A DNA stretch of 64,000 nt. It comes from Lachnospiraceae bacterium (lineage in GTDB: Bacteria; Bacillota; Clostridia; Lachnospirales; Lachnospiraceae). Position numbers and translations under genes: made by a program. Location of the stretch: assembly GCA_021202335.1 (NCBI GenBank), contig JAJQDE010000024.1:62001-126000 (forward strand), in the 5' to 3' direction. Shown piece by piece: positions 43,284 to 52,205 of the stretch. The notes under the pieces are model-generated. The model searched no databases and was not told the DNA's origin. It saw only the letters and a program-made list of their open reading frames with translations. The stretch's first letter is position 1, and each line of letters opens with the position of its first letter.

Positions 43284-45257
43284 ATGTCAAATGAAAATGA
43301 ATTAGAGTATTATAAGCGGGCGTATGAGCAGGAAAAGGTGCGTGCGGCTTCCCTTGCGGGCAGACTTGCGGACGCTAAAAACGAGGCGGACAGCCTGCGG
43401 TTTCAGCTTGACCGCATTAAAAATAATCCCATGTGGAAAGCATCAAAGCCGCTAAGGCAGGCAATGCATTGGGGGCTTCGCAATTACAGGCGGCTCCGCA
43501 ATCTTGGAGGTCCGCGGGGAATCGCGGTGAAGCTTAGGCAGAAGAAAATTGAGGCGCAGGCAAAGAGGCTGCATGGAACGGCAAGCTTTCCGACGCCGGA
43601 GGAGGCAAAACGGCAGAGGGGGGCTGTGTTTGAGCGCATGGTAAAGTTCAGCATCCTTGTGCCGGTATACAATACGCCGCTTAAATTTTTGGATGAGATG
43701 ATTGAGTCGGTGCTGGCGCAGACCTATCAAAATTGGGAGATTTGCCTTGCGGACGGCTCTGACGCGGAGCATGGCGAGGTTGGCGCGCGCTGCCTTGAGT
43801 ACGCGGAAAAGGACAGCCGCGTTAAATACAGGAAGCTTGAAAAAAACGAGGGTATTTCGGGAAATACGAACAGGTGTTACGAAATGGCGGCGGGTGATTA
43901 TATAGGGCTTTTTGACCATGACGATGTGCTTCACCCGGCGGCGCTGTATGAGTACGTGAAGGTGATAAACGGGCAGGGGGCGGATTATATCTACTGTGAT
44001 GAAACTACCTTTAAGGGAGAGAGCATCGACAATATGATTACACTGCATTTTAAGCCTGATTACGCGCCCGACAATCTGCGTGCAAACAATTACATCTGTC
44101 ATTTCAGCGTGTTTGCACGCTCGCTTTTGGAGGGCACCGAGCTGTTCCGCAGCGGCTTTGACGGGAGCCAGGACCATGATATGATACTCAGGCTTACCTC
44201 AAAGGCGAAAAATGTGGTGCATGTGCCGAAGCTTTTGTATTACTGGCGTTCGCACAAGGCAAGCACGGCAAGCGACATCAGCGCGAAGCCATACGCGATT
44301 GCGGCGGCAAAGGGCGCGGTGGCAGCGCACCTGCAAAGCTGCGGCTTTAAGAACTTCGAAATAAAGAGCACGCGGGCGTTTGAAACGATTTTTGAAATTA
44401 AGTATGAGATTGAGCGCGAGGATAAAATCTCAATTTTAATTCCGAATAAGGATCATGTTTCGGATTTGCGCCGCTGCGTGGAGTCGATTTTGGAGCGCAG
44501 CACCTATGAGAATTATGAGATTATCATTATAGAGAACAACAGCGTGCAGAGGGAAACCTTTGATTACTACAAAACGCTGGAGGGACGGGATAAGATAACA
44601 ACAGTTACCTACAAGGGCGAATTTAATTATTCCAAAATCAACAACTTCGGCGCGGGTTTTGCAAGAGGGAAATATCTGCTGTTATTGAATAACGACACTC
44701 AGGTTATCAGCATGAACTGGCTGGAGTCCATGCTGATGTACGCGCAGCGTCCGGATGTTGGAGCGGTGGGCGCAAAGCTCTATTATGGCGACAGGACGAT
44801 ACAGCACGCGGGTGTGGTAATAGGTTTGGGTGCGCACAGAACGGCAGGGCACACGCATTACAAAATCAATTACGATAATCTGGGCTATATGGGGCGGCTG
44901 TGCTATGCGCAGAATGTGTCCGCCGTGACGGGCGCGTGCCTGATGGTGAAGAAAAGTCTGTATGACGGGCTTGGCGGGCTGGACGAGAGCTTTCGCGTGG
45001 CGCTGAACGATGTGGATTTCTGCCTGCGTCTTAGGGAGAAGGGATATCTTAATGTGTTTACGCCGTTTGCGGAGCTTTATCATTTTGAGTCGGCGTCGCG
45101 CGGCAGCGATACGGCGGACGCTTCGCGGGCTGAGCGCTATGAGAGGGAGTCGGAGCATTTTAGGGAGAAATGGAAGGCTGTGCTGGAAAAGGGCGACCCC
45201 TATTACAACCCGAATTTCTCGCTTGATTACAGCGATTATACGCTTCGCGCGGATTAG
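43284..45257 (+). CDS. Tandem-domain GT2 glycosyltransferase
   Basis: A 657-residue enzyme with an N-terminal coiled-coil-like segment (about 5-50), then two GT2 domains. Domain one (about 115-340) has ILVPVYNTP, GLFDHDDV and DGSQDHDMILR. Domain two (about 370-620) has ISILIPNKDH, LLLNNDTQ and ALNDVDFCLRL. Both keep the acidic motifs, so it may form two linkages, as in bifunctional rhamnosyl- or galactosyltransferases of ABC-dependent polymers. It ends the exporter cluster; no terminator is evident, and an unrelated gene starts 139 bases later. Confidence 0.9.
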   Translation: MSNENELEYYKRAYEQEKVRAASLAGRLADAKNEADSLRFQLDRIKNNPMWKASKPLRQAMHWGLRNYRRLRNLGGPRGIAVKLRQKKIEAQAKRLHGTASFPTPEEAKRQRGAVFERMVKFSILVPVYNTPLKFLDEMIESVLAQTYQNWEICLADGSDAEHGEVGARCLEYAEKDSRVKYRKLEKNEGISGNTNRCYEMAAGDYIGLFDHDDVLHPAALYEYVKVINGQGADYIYCDETTFKGESIDNMITLHFKPDYAPDNLRANNYICHFSVFARSLLEGTELFRSGFDGSQDHDMILRLTSKAKNVVHVPKLLYYWRSHKASTASDISAKPYAIAAAKGAVAAHLQSCGFKNFEIKSTRAFETIFEIKYEIEREDKISILIPNKDHVSDLRRCVESILERSTYENYEIIIIENNSVQRETFDYYKTLEGRDKITTVTYKGEFNYSKINNFGAGFARGKYLLLLNNDTQVISMNWLESMLMYAQRPDVGAVGAKLYYGDRTIQHAGVVIGLGAHRTAGHTHYKINYDNLGYMGRLCYAQNVSAVTGACLMVKKSLYDGLGGLDESFRVALNDVDFCLRLREKGYLNVFTPFAELYHFESASRGSDTADASRAERYERESEHFREKWKAVLEKGDPYYNPNFSLDYSDYTLRAD

Positions 45258-45396
45258 CGGGTGTAAGATATCGGCATTTCTTAAAAAAAAGAGCCGACCG
45301 GTTGGAAATTTGGGATAACAGCTTGACATTTATGGTGGTTTTTGCCAGACTTTAAGAAACGGATGTGTTCTTAAGTAATTGAATGGGAGGCAGACT

Positions 45397-47013
45397 ATGG
45401 GATATTATTTGAATCCGGAGGATGTACTTGAATTATACGAGAGTGAAGTGGAAAAACCATATTTTGTGGATAAAACAGAGATGTTAGAGGAAATGATAAA
45501 GCTCATTGAGCATGGACGAAACTATATTTCTGTCACAAGAGCGCGCAGATTTGGGAAAACCATGGTTGCCGCAATGATTGGCGCTTTTTTCGGCAAGGGA
45601 GCGGATGCATCAGAGCTGTTTTCTTCTTTAAAGATTGCAAAAAATAAGGATTATGAGAAGCATTTAAATCAGCACAATTTAATTTATATTGATTTTAGCA
45701 GAGATGTAGAGGAGTGCAGGTCATACGATGAGTATATCAGCACGATAAAAATGCGCTTGTTTGACGATCTGCAGGCAGCATACCCGAACGCGAAAATCCG
45801 CAAAGAGGATGCGCTTGGGGCTACACTTCGGATTGTGTCGCTTGCCAATAAAGTAGAAAAATTTATCTTTATATTTGATGAGTGGGACTATGTTTTCCAC
45901 AAGGACTATTTCACAGAGGCGGACAGGGGGAGATTTACAGCGTTTCTTGGCGGAATGACAAAGGGCAGGGCATATGTCGAGCTTGCCTACATGACGGGTG
46001 TGCTCCCGATCAAGAAATATTCAGCGAGCGATACGATGAACCATTTCGCCGAGTTCAACATGGCAAAAAGCGATATGTACAGTGAATATTTCGGGTTTAC
46101 CGACGGGGAGGTTGACGAGCTTTATCAGCGCTACCTGAATAACTGTGCCAGTCCCGCTTTTTCGCGTCAGGATCTCGCCGACTGGTATGACGGATATGCT
46201 ATGGAAAAGGGCGGCAGTATGTATAACCCCAATTCCGTCGTGTTTGCCCTGACGCAGAATGAGCTTAAGGATTACTGGGCAAAGGCGGGGGAATATGAGG
46301 AGCTGAAAAATTATGTAACAAACGATATTGATGGCGTGAGGGAGGCTGTGATGCTGCTTGCGGCGGGCGAGCCTGTGGAGGCGGACATTACTGAATACGC
46401 GTCCACGGCGACAGTCCTGCGGCACAGGGACGAAATACTGTCCGTCATGACGGTGTACGGATATTTGAATTATTATAAAGGACGTGTGCATATTCCAAAC
46501 AAGGAGCTGCAGATGGAGTTTGACAGGATTATAAGGGAAGAACCAAGATTTAATTATATGCGCGAGCTGGAGAAGGAGTCCGAGCGGATACTTCAGGCGA
46601 CCTGTGACGGGGACGAGGAAACGGTCGGAAGGATGCTGGCAGTTGTGCATACCACGGAGTCGCCGCTAAAGGCATATAACAATGAGGCGGAGCTGTCAGG
46701 CAGCGTGAAGCTTGCCTATATCGCCGCAAGGAATAAGTATGATATGCAGCGCGAGGATCAGGCGGGAACCGGGTATGTGGATTATATATTTTATCCGCGC
46801 AATCGGGCGGACGACGGCATTATTATAGAGCTTAAGGTGGACGACAGTCCCGAAGCGGCGCTGCAGCAGATAAAGGATAAAAATTACGCCCTGAAATTTC
46901 AGGGGAAAATCGGTGAGCCGCCGCTTACCACGGGACGGATTATTTTGGTCGGCATTGCATATAGTCGAAAGGATAAGGTGCATAGGTGCAGGATTGATGT
47001 TGTGAAGTCATAG
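45397..47013 (+). CDS. AAA-ATPase-like / PD-(D/E)XK nuclease superfamily protein
   Basis: A 538-residue member of the same family as the protein at 3999 but clearly diverged. It shows EKPYFVDKTEML, P-loop-like RARRFGKTM (about 50-58), Walker B FIFIFDEWDY, and C-terminal GYVDYIFYP followed by IIIELKV, the nuclease-type D...ExK. GGGAGG (45383-45388) places the start at ATG 45397. It sits between the GT2 block and phosphoglucomutase with its own terminator, so it looks like an independent cargo gene. Function unknown. Confidence 0.85.
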   Translation: MGYYLNPEDVLELYESEVEKPYFVDKTEMLEEMIKLIEHGRNYISVTRARRFGKTMVAAMIGAFFGKGADASELFSSLKIAKNKDYEKHLNQHNLIYIDFSRDVEECRSYDEYISTIKMRLFDDLQAAYPNAKIRKEDALGATLRIVSLANKVEKFIFIFDEWDYVFHKDYFTEADRGRFTAFLGGMTKGRAYVELAYMTGVLPIKKYSASDTMNHFAEFNMAKSDMYSEYFGFTDGEVDELYQRYLNNCASPAFSRQDLADWYDGYAMEKGGSMYNPNSVVFALTQNELKDYWAKAGEYEELKNYVTNDIDGVREAVMLLAAGEPVEADITEYASTATVLRHRDEILSVMTVYGYLNYYKGRVHIPNKELQMEFDRIIREEPRFNYMRELEKESERILQATCDGDEETVGRMLAVVHTTESPLKAYNNEAELSGSVKLAYIAARNKYDMQREDQAGTGYVDYIFYPRNRADDGIIIELKVDDSPEAALQQIKDKNYALKFQGKIGEPPLTTGRIILVGIAYSRKDKVHRCRIDVVKS

Positions 47014-47073
47014 AAGAATAAATCCCAAACGTATCTCTATACTTTTTTGAAGCCTTGAATAAATTGTACACAC

Positions 47074-47108
47074 AGCCGTGCTGTTATCCCGGACAGCGCG
47101 GCTTATTT
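47074..47108 (+). terminator. Intrinsic terminator
   Basis: AGCCGTGCTGT (47074-47084) pairs with ACAGCGCGGCT (47093-47103) with one G-T pair, then TATTTT. It ends transcription of the AAA-ATPase-like gene. Confidence 0.75.
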
Positions 47109-47146
47109 TCTGCGGTAAATTTACGCTATCATTTTCACACAATTCC

Positions 47147-47175
47147 TTGAAAAAGTTCCGCTTTTTTGATTTAAT
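47147..47175 (+). promoter_or_regulatory. Sigma-A-type promoter for phosphoglucomutase
   Basis: TTGAAA (47147-47152), 17-bp spacer, TTTAAT (47170-47175). The leader of about 35 bases ends in GGAGG (47207-47211), 7 bases before ATG 47219. Confidence 0.7.
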
Positions 47176-47218
47176 AGAAATATGGAACCAAATAAAATCA
47201 TTATGTGGAGGTAGCAGT

Positions 47219-48952
47219 ATGAGTTTTATGGACGAATTTAATTTCTGGCTGAGTGACGATTACTTTGATGAGGCGACTAAGGCTGAGCTCTTAGGGATTA
47301 AGGACAACGAGAGCGAGATTGAGGAGCGCTTCTACAAGGAGCTTGAGTTTGGTACCGGCGGTCTGAGAGGCATTATCGGCGCGGGAACAAACAGAATGAA
47401 CATTTATACGGTCCGCAAGGCGACGCAGGGACTTGCAAACTACATTATGAAGCAGGGCAGCGCCGGCACATTACAGAGCGTTGCGATTGCATACGACTCA
47501 AGACGCATGAGTCCGGAGTTTGCGGATGAAACAGCGCGCTGTCTTGCAGCCAACGGAATAAAGGCGTATGTATTTGACTCATTAAGACCCACACCCGAGC
47601 TTTCATTTGCGCTGCGCAAGCTGGGCTGCATCGCAGGCGTAGTTGTTACGGCAAGCCACAATCCTCCCGAGTATAACGGCTACAAGGCATATTGGGCAGA
47701 CGGCGCGCAGGTAACGCCTCCGAATGATATCGGCATCATCGGCGAGGTAAGAGCCATCACGGATTACCATGCCGTAAAGACAATGCCGAAGGAAGAGGCA
47801 ATGTCAAAGGGACTGTATGAAATCATCGGCAGTGAAATCGACGATGCTTATATGGAGGAGCTTAAAAAGCAGATTATCCATCCTGAAATCATCAGGGAGG
47901 TATCTAAGGACATTAAGATTGTATACACGCCGTTCCACGGAACAGGAAACATTCCCGTAAGGCGCGTTTTAAAGGAGCTTGGCTTTGAGAATGTTTATGT
48001 CGTTCCCGAGCAGGAGCTGCCCGACCCCGACTTTACGACATTGGATTACCCCAATCCGGAGGATCCAAAGGCGTTTACGCTTGCCTTGAAGCTTGCAAAG
48101 GAAAAGGGTGCGGATATTGTTATGGCCACCGACCCCGACGCGGATCGTCTGGGCGTATATGCGCTTGACACAAAGAGCGGCGAATATGTGCCGTTTACCG
48201 GAAATATGTCGGGAATGTTGATTGCGGAGTATGTTCTGCGCGAGAGAAGGGCTACAAACACCATGCCGGCAAATCCGGCGCTCGTGACAACCATTGTTAC
48301 GACAAACATGACAAAGCCGATTACGGAGGCTTACAATGTCAAGCTGATAGAGGTGCTTACGGGCTTTAAGTACATAGGCGAGCAGATTAAGCTTTTCGAG
48401 CAGACAGGCTCTTATTCCTACGCCTTTGGGCTTGAGGAGAGCTATGGCTGCCTGGTCGGCACGCACGCAAGGGATAAGGATGCGATTGTCGCGGTGATGA
48501 TGCTTGCGGAGGTTGCGTCGTGGTGCAAGAAAAATAACATGACACTTTGGGATATGATGATTAATCTCTACGAAAAATACGGATACTATAAGGAAACACA
48601 GTATTCCATCACAATGAAGGGGATTGACGGAGCAAAGGAGATTGCGGCTCTGATGGATAAGTTCAGGGCAAATCCTCCGAAGGAGTTCGGCGAGCTTAAG
48701 GTGAAGGAGTTCAGGGATTACGCAAACGATGTGGTCATCGACATGGAAACAGGGGAAAAGACAACGACAGGGCTTCCCAACTCAAACGTGCTCTACTTTG
48801 ACCTCACAAACGATTCATGGTGCTGCGCAAGACCCTCCGGCACGGAGCCGAAGATTAAGTTCTACATGGGCGTGAAGGGCACAAGCCTTGAGGACGCGCA
48901 GAAAAAGGTCGAGGCTTTGACGGATGCGGTTAAGGCTGTTATTGAAAGCTGA
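47219..48952 (+). CDS. pgcA: Phosphoglucomutase/phosphomannomutase
   Basis: A 577-residue alpha-D-phosphohexomutase that interconverts glucose-6-phosphate and glucose-1-phosphate, feeding RmlA and UDP-glucose synthesis. The N-terminus has FGTGGLRG; the phosphoserine loop is VTASHNPPEYNGYK; the metal loop is TDPDADRLG; sugar binding is GLEESYGC; the phosphate-binding end motif is RPSGTEPKIKFY. Length fits the PgcA/PgmB2-like firmicute enzyme. The 47-codon upstream extension in the same frame lacks family similarity and covers the promoter. A hairpin follows the stop codon. Confidence 0.95.
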   Translation: MSFMDEFNFWLSDDYFDEATKAELLGIKDNESEIEERFYKELEFGTGGLRGIIGAGTNRMNIYTVRKATQGLANYIMKQGSAGTLQSVAIAYDSRRMSPEFADETARCLAANGIKAYVFDSLRPTPELSFALRKLGCIAGVVVTASHNPPEYNGYKAYWADGAQVTPPNDIGIIGEVRAITDYHAVKTMPKEEAMSKGLYEIIGSEIDDAYMEELKKQIIHPEIIREVSKDIKIVYTPFHGTGNIPVRRVLKELGFENVYVVPEQELPDPDFTTLDYPNPEDPKAFTLALKLAKEKGADIVMATDPDADRLGVYALDTKSGEYVPFTGNMSGMLIAEYVLRERRATNTMPANPALVTTIVTTNMTKPITEAYNVKLIEVLTGFKYIGEQIKLFEQTGSYSYAFGLEESYGCLVGTHARDKDAIVAVMMLAEVASWCKKNNMTLWDMMINLYEKYGYYKETQYSITMKGIDGAKEIAALMDKFRANPPKEFGELKVKEFRDYANDVVIDMETGEKTTTGLPNSNVLYFDLTNDSWCCARPSGTEPKIKFYMGVKGTSLEDAQKKVEALTDAVKAVIES

Positions 48953-49028
48953 CATAATGAACGCAAGGACAGCGTTCATTATATGCGCAAAGACCGCGTA
49001 TTGATAAAATAATTTTAGGAATAAAGGG

Positions 49029-49066
49029 AAAAGCAATTCGCCGCGTCAGACGGTGAATTGCTTTTC
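49029..49066 (+). terminator. Terminator-like hairpin downstream of pgcA
   Basis: An 11-bp stem extended by CCG/CGG, ending in TTTT. It is the best candidate for ending the pgcA transcript, though the T run is short. Confidence 0.5.
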
Positions 49067-49102
49067 GAGCGATAGAACAAACAAAGTTTGCGGACCTGGG
49101 CA

Positions 49103-49125
49103 GGAATGGAGATTAGTATGAAAAA
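49103..49125 (+). repeat. Direct repeat of a ribosome site and start codon, copy 1
   Basis: Exact 23-base copy of 49242-49264 (ggaatggag...atgaaaaa), which is the ribosome site and start of gtrA. Copy 1 opens a 20-codon frame (49118-49180) whose start lies within the 15-bp stem. The copies are 139 bases apart. Confidence 0.85.
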
Positions 49126-49241
49126 TAAGCTCGATAGCTTATTTTTCATACGGCTATTTGTGCCGGAGCGTCACAAATAGCTCTGATGGCAGATGAGAAA
49201 TCACATTCGTGACTTTCTCATCGCCCCGTCGCTTACGCTCC

Positions 49242-49264
49242 GGAATGGAGATTAGTATGAAAAA
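49242..49264 (+). repeat. Direct repeat of a ribosome site and start codon, copy 2 (gtrA start)
   Basis: Exact 23-base match to 49103-49125. This copy provides GGAG (49247-49250) and the ATG (49257) for the GtrA-like protein. The first two bases fall in the long-range pairing arm. Confidence 0.85.
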
Positions 49265-49709
49265 GTTATTGGAACAGATTATTAAATTCGGATTTGTCGG
49301 CATTATTTGCTTTTTGATAGATTTTGCCATATCCACGGCGCTTTTTTACCTGCTGTTTAATGCGTGGGGCGTAATGTCGAGGGGAGCTGCCACGGCGATG
49401 GGCGGCTTTTGGGGATTTACCATATCGGTAGCGCTCAACTATATTCTCAGCATGAAATTTGTGTTTGAGCGCAAAGAGAATATGAGCAGAAAAAAGGAAT
49501 TTGCGGTTTTTGTGATATTGAGTATAATAGGCTTGGGAGTAAACGAGCTGATTTTGCTCGGCTGCAACGCTGTCTACGAGAACAGCGCCTTCCTCCTTGC
49601 AACCTTTCATGATACGCTTTGGTTTGCGGCTTCAAAAATCATCGCGACGGCGATTGTGATGGTTTACAACTTCATCAGCAGGAAGATATTTTTGGAGAAA
49701 AAGGCATGA
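49257..49709 (+). CDS. GtrA-like flippase
   Basis: A 150-residue protein with four helices of the GtrA family, proposed to flip polyprenyl-phosphate-sugars. It has FGFVGIICFLIDFAISTALF (helix 1), GGFWGFTISVALNYILSMKFVF (helix 2 with the NYxxxxxWVF-like motif) and a C-terminal VYNFISRKIFLEKK. ATG 49257 is the second copy of a duplicated ribosome site; an in-frame start 16 codons upstream would run through a hairpin. It is separated by 30 kb from the GtrB/GtrII genes it could serve. Confidence 0.9.
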   Translation: MKKLLEQIIKFGFVGIICFLIDFAISTALFYLLFNAWGVMSRGAATAMGGFWGFTISVALNYILSMKFVFERKENMSRKKEFAVFVILSIIGLGVNELILLGCNAVYENSAFLLATFHDTLWFAASKIIATAIVMVYNFISRKIFLEKKA

Positions 49710-49746
49710 AAATAAAACGGACGCGGAATATCGGGGTATTGAAAGC

Positions 49747-51114
49747 ATGAGTTTGGCACAGAATATAAAAAAGACCATTAATTACAGCAGAAAGAACGGC
49801 TACTGCGAAACCTTTTTGGCGGCGTGGGAGCGCGTGACCGCAAAATACTATAAGGATTACGCTTACCGGCAGCCAAAGGAGGCTCAGCTTGCGGGGCAAA
49901 GGAACGATAAGAGCATAACTGACATCAGGTTTTCGATTCTCGTGCCTGCCTTTGAAACGCAGACAGTATATCTGACGGCGCTGATAAGCAGCTGCCTTGT
50001 GCAGACATATGAAAACTGGGAGCTTATCATCGTTGATGGGAGCAGGAGCGATATCGTAAAGCAGACCGTCGACGGCTTCTGCGATTCGCGTATAAAATAC
50101 GAAAGGCTTGCGCAAAACGGCGGCATTGCGGAGAATACCGGCAGGGCGATTGAGCTTGCGCAGGGTGATTACTGCGGCTTTTTGGACCATGACGATATGC
50201 TTACGCCCGACGCGCTGTATGAGATGGCGAATGCCATAAAGGACAAAAATGCTGAAGGCAGACCCATACTTGTGTATTCGGATGAGGATAAATGCGATTC
50301 GGCGGGGACAAGCTTTTACGACCCTCATTTTAAGCTTGATTTTAATTTGGATTTGATTTTGACAAACAATTATATCTGCCACTTTACGGTGGTGGAAACA
50401 CAGATACTCAAAAAGCTCGGTATCAGGAAGGAGTATGACGGTTCTCAGGATTATGATTTAATCCTGCGGATTGTGAGCACACTGCTTTTGAGGGAGCGTG
50501 AGAATGCGGGCGCCGTGCGCGTGGAGGAAAAAATCGCGCATGTGCCCAAGGTGCTGTATCACTGGCGCTGTCATGAAAACTCGACGGCGGACAACCCGCA
50601 GAGCAAGATGTATGCTTACGAGGCGGGCAAGAAGGCGCTGACTGATTTTGCGGACCGCATGGGCTGGAAGGGAGAGGTGCGCCACAATAAGCACCTCGGC
50701 TTTTACAGGATAGAGTACAGAAACGACGTGCTCACGCACAGACCCGATTTGGCTGCGGTCGGCGGTTATGTGGTCAGACACGGAAAGATTGTGAGCGGAA
50801 TTTACCGCGGTCAGCCGCTTGTCTATGCAGGCTATATGAACCGCATGGATCTGTATCAGAATATCGAAACCTTGGATATCAGGAACCTTGCCGTGAACAG
50901 GGAGTATCAGCCGGTTTACGAGAGCGTGACGGGACATGCCTACGAAACGACGCTTGCCACCGATGCTAAGAGTGAGCTGCCGCCGTGGATAAAGGAGCTT
51001 GAAAAGTCACAGGACAGGCATGCCGTTGAAAAGCTGAACAAACGGCTTAGCGCCGCTTTGCGCGGGGCGGGCGGCAGACTGCTTTTGGACCCTGAATATA
51101 TCAGAAAAGTGTAA
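49747..51114 (+). CDS. GT2 glycosyltransferase with reduced second domain
   Basis: A 455-residue protein. A full GT2 domain (about 60-290) has SILVPAFETQ, IIVDGSRSD, GFLDHDDML and DGSQDYDLILR. The rest (about 320-455) matches only fragments of the second domain of tandem enzymes (RPDLAAVGGYVV, AGYMNRMDLYQN), without a usable acidic motif. It resembles domain one of the enzyme at 43284, so an ancestral tandem enzyme has probably lost activity in its second half. The ribosome site is weak. The next gene starts 9 bp later. Confidence 0.85.
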   Translation: MSLAQNIKKTINYSRKNGYCETFLAAWERVTAKYYKDYAYRQPKEAQLAGQRNDKSITDIRFSILVPAFETQTVYLTALISSCLVQTYENWELIIVDGSRSDIVKQTVDGFCDSRIKYERLAQNGGIAENTGRAIELAQGDYCGFLDHDDMLTPDALYEMANAIKDKNAEGRPILVYSDEDKCDSAGTSFYDPHFKLDFNLDLILTNNYICHFTVVETQILKKLGIRKEYDGSQDYDLILRIVSTLLLRERENAGAVRVEEKIAHVPKVLYHWRCHENSTADNPQSKMYAYEAGKKALTDFADRMGWKGEVRHNKHLGFYRIEYRNDVLTHRPDLAAVGGYVVRHGKIVSGIYRGQPLVYAGYMNRMDLYQNIETLDIRNLAVNREYQPVYESVTGHAYETTLATDAKSELPPWIKELEKSQDRHAVEKLNKRLSAALRGAGGRLLLDPEYIRKV

Positions 51115-51123
51115 AGATTAAGT

Positions 51124-52107
51124 ATGAGTGCAAAATCGACGATTGTGATACCCAATTATAACGGAATAAAATATATTGAGCAGTGTCTTGAAAGCGTATA
51201 CGGGGGCACGGTGACGGATTTTGATGTGATCGTGGTGGACAACGCCTCGACGGACGGCAGCCTTGCCCTGATAGAGGAGAAATTTCCCAAGGTGCGTCTT
51301 ATCAAAAACAGTAAGAACACCGGCTTTAGCGTGGCAGTCAATCAGGGAATTGAGGCAAGCACCACACCCTATGTCATTTTGCTCAATAACGATACAAGGG
51401 TGGAGAAAACCTTCGTGCGCGAGCTTGAGCGCGTGCTTGACGAGGATAAGGATAAAAAAATATTTTCCGCTTCGGCAAAGCTTATTTCTCTTTACGACAG
51501 GGAAAAGACGGACGATGCGGGCGACTATTACTGCGCGCTCGGCTGGGCGTTTGCAAGGGGGAAGGGTAAAAATCCCGACCTGTATACAAAGGACTGCGCG
51601 ATATTTGCCGCCTGCGCCGGCGGCGCAATATACCGGCGTGAGCTTTTGGCGCCCGACAAGGTCGGAAGTTTTGACAGAGAGCATTTTGCTTATTTGGAGG
51701 ATATGGATTTGGGCTGGCGTGCCCGGATTTTCGGATACCAAAACAGCTTTGCTGCCAATGCGGTTGTGTACCATGCGGGGAGCGCCACAAGCGGTTCAAG
51801 GTATAATGCCTTTAAGGTGCGGCTTGCGGCGGGAAACAGCGTTTATATTATTTATAAGAACATGCCCCTTTTCCAGCTGCTTGTGAACCTTCCTTTTTTG
51901 GCGGCGGGCTTTTGCGTAAAGACTCTTTTTTTTGCAAGGAAGGGGCTTGGAAAGGAATATGCGGAAGGGCTTTTGAAGGGAGTGAGGCTTTCGCTGAGCG
52001 CTGAGGGAAAACGGCATAAGCAGAAATTCAGTATCGGCAGGCTTGGAAATTATATAAAAATCCAACTGGAGCTTTGGATGAACCTTGTCAGGCTTCTCAT
52101 GGGGTAA
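51124..52107 (+). CDS. GT2 glycosyltransferase (rhamnosyltransferase-like)
   Basis: A 327-residue enzyme: TIVIPNYNGIKYI (6-18), IVVDNASTDGS, ILLNNDTRV (the DXD-equivalent), and YLEDMDLGWRARI (the ED/WR acceptor motif). A C-terminal amphipathic region follows (about 235-327). This is the type that adds rhamnose or a hexose to lipid-linked glycans. It closes a two-gene unit ahead of the promoter at 52146. Confidence 0.9.
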   Translation: MSAKSTIVIPNYNGIKYIEQCLESVYGGTVTDFDVIVVDNASTDGSLALIEEKFPKVRLIKNSKNTGFSVAVNQGIEASTTPYVILLNNDTRVEKTFVRELERVLDEDKDKKIFSASAKLISLYDREKTDDAGDYYCALGWAFARGKGKNPDLYTKDCAIFAACAGGAIYRRELLAPDKVGSFDREHFAYLEDMDLGWRARIFGYQNSFAANAVVYHAGSATSGSRYNAFKVRLAAGNSVYIIYKNMPLFQLLVNLPFLAAGFCVKTLFFARKGLGKEYAEGLLKGVRLSLSAEGKRHKQKFSIGRLGNYIKIQLELWMNLVRLLMG

Positions 52108-52145
52108 GGCAGAAATGCAGTAAAGCATGTTTTTGCATAAAAATA

Positions 52146-52174
52146 TTGTACTTTTTGCCCGAATAATGTAGAAT
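52146..52174 (+). promoter_or_regulatory. Sigma-A-type promoter with extended -10
   Basis: TTGTAC (52146-52151), 17-bp spacer ending in TG, TAGAAT (52169-52174). It drives the sugar-phosphate transferase at 52206 and probably the LCP gene. Confidence 0.7.
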
Positions 52175-52205
52175 AAATAGAGCGCAGTAGAATAAGGTGA
52201 GATGA

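Larger units (their letters stand above)
48954..49243 (+). other. Structured intergenic region B (five hairpins and a long-range pairing)
   Basis: The 304-base gap between pgcA and gtrA is packed with inverted repeats: ATAATGAACGC/GCGTTCATTAT (48954-48964/48972-48982); AAAAGCAATTC/GAATTGCTTTT (49029-49039/49055-49065); a perfect 15-bp stem at 49116-49130/49137-49151; GCTATTTGTG/CACAAATAGC (49153-49162/49172-49181); a 13-bp stem with one bulge at 49192-49204/49209-49222. The loop of the fourth (CCGGAGCGT, 49163-49171) is exactly complementary to 49235-49243, as in region A at 22596. No gene is visible apart from a 20-codon frame at 49118-49180. Confidence 0.8.

Noticed and set aside
45323-45328. 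Promoter from a perfect TTGACA before the second AAA-ATPase-like gene
   Set aside because: No acceptable -10 hexamer lies 16-18 bp downstream.
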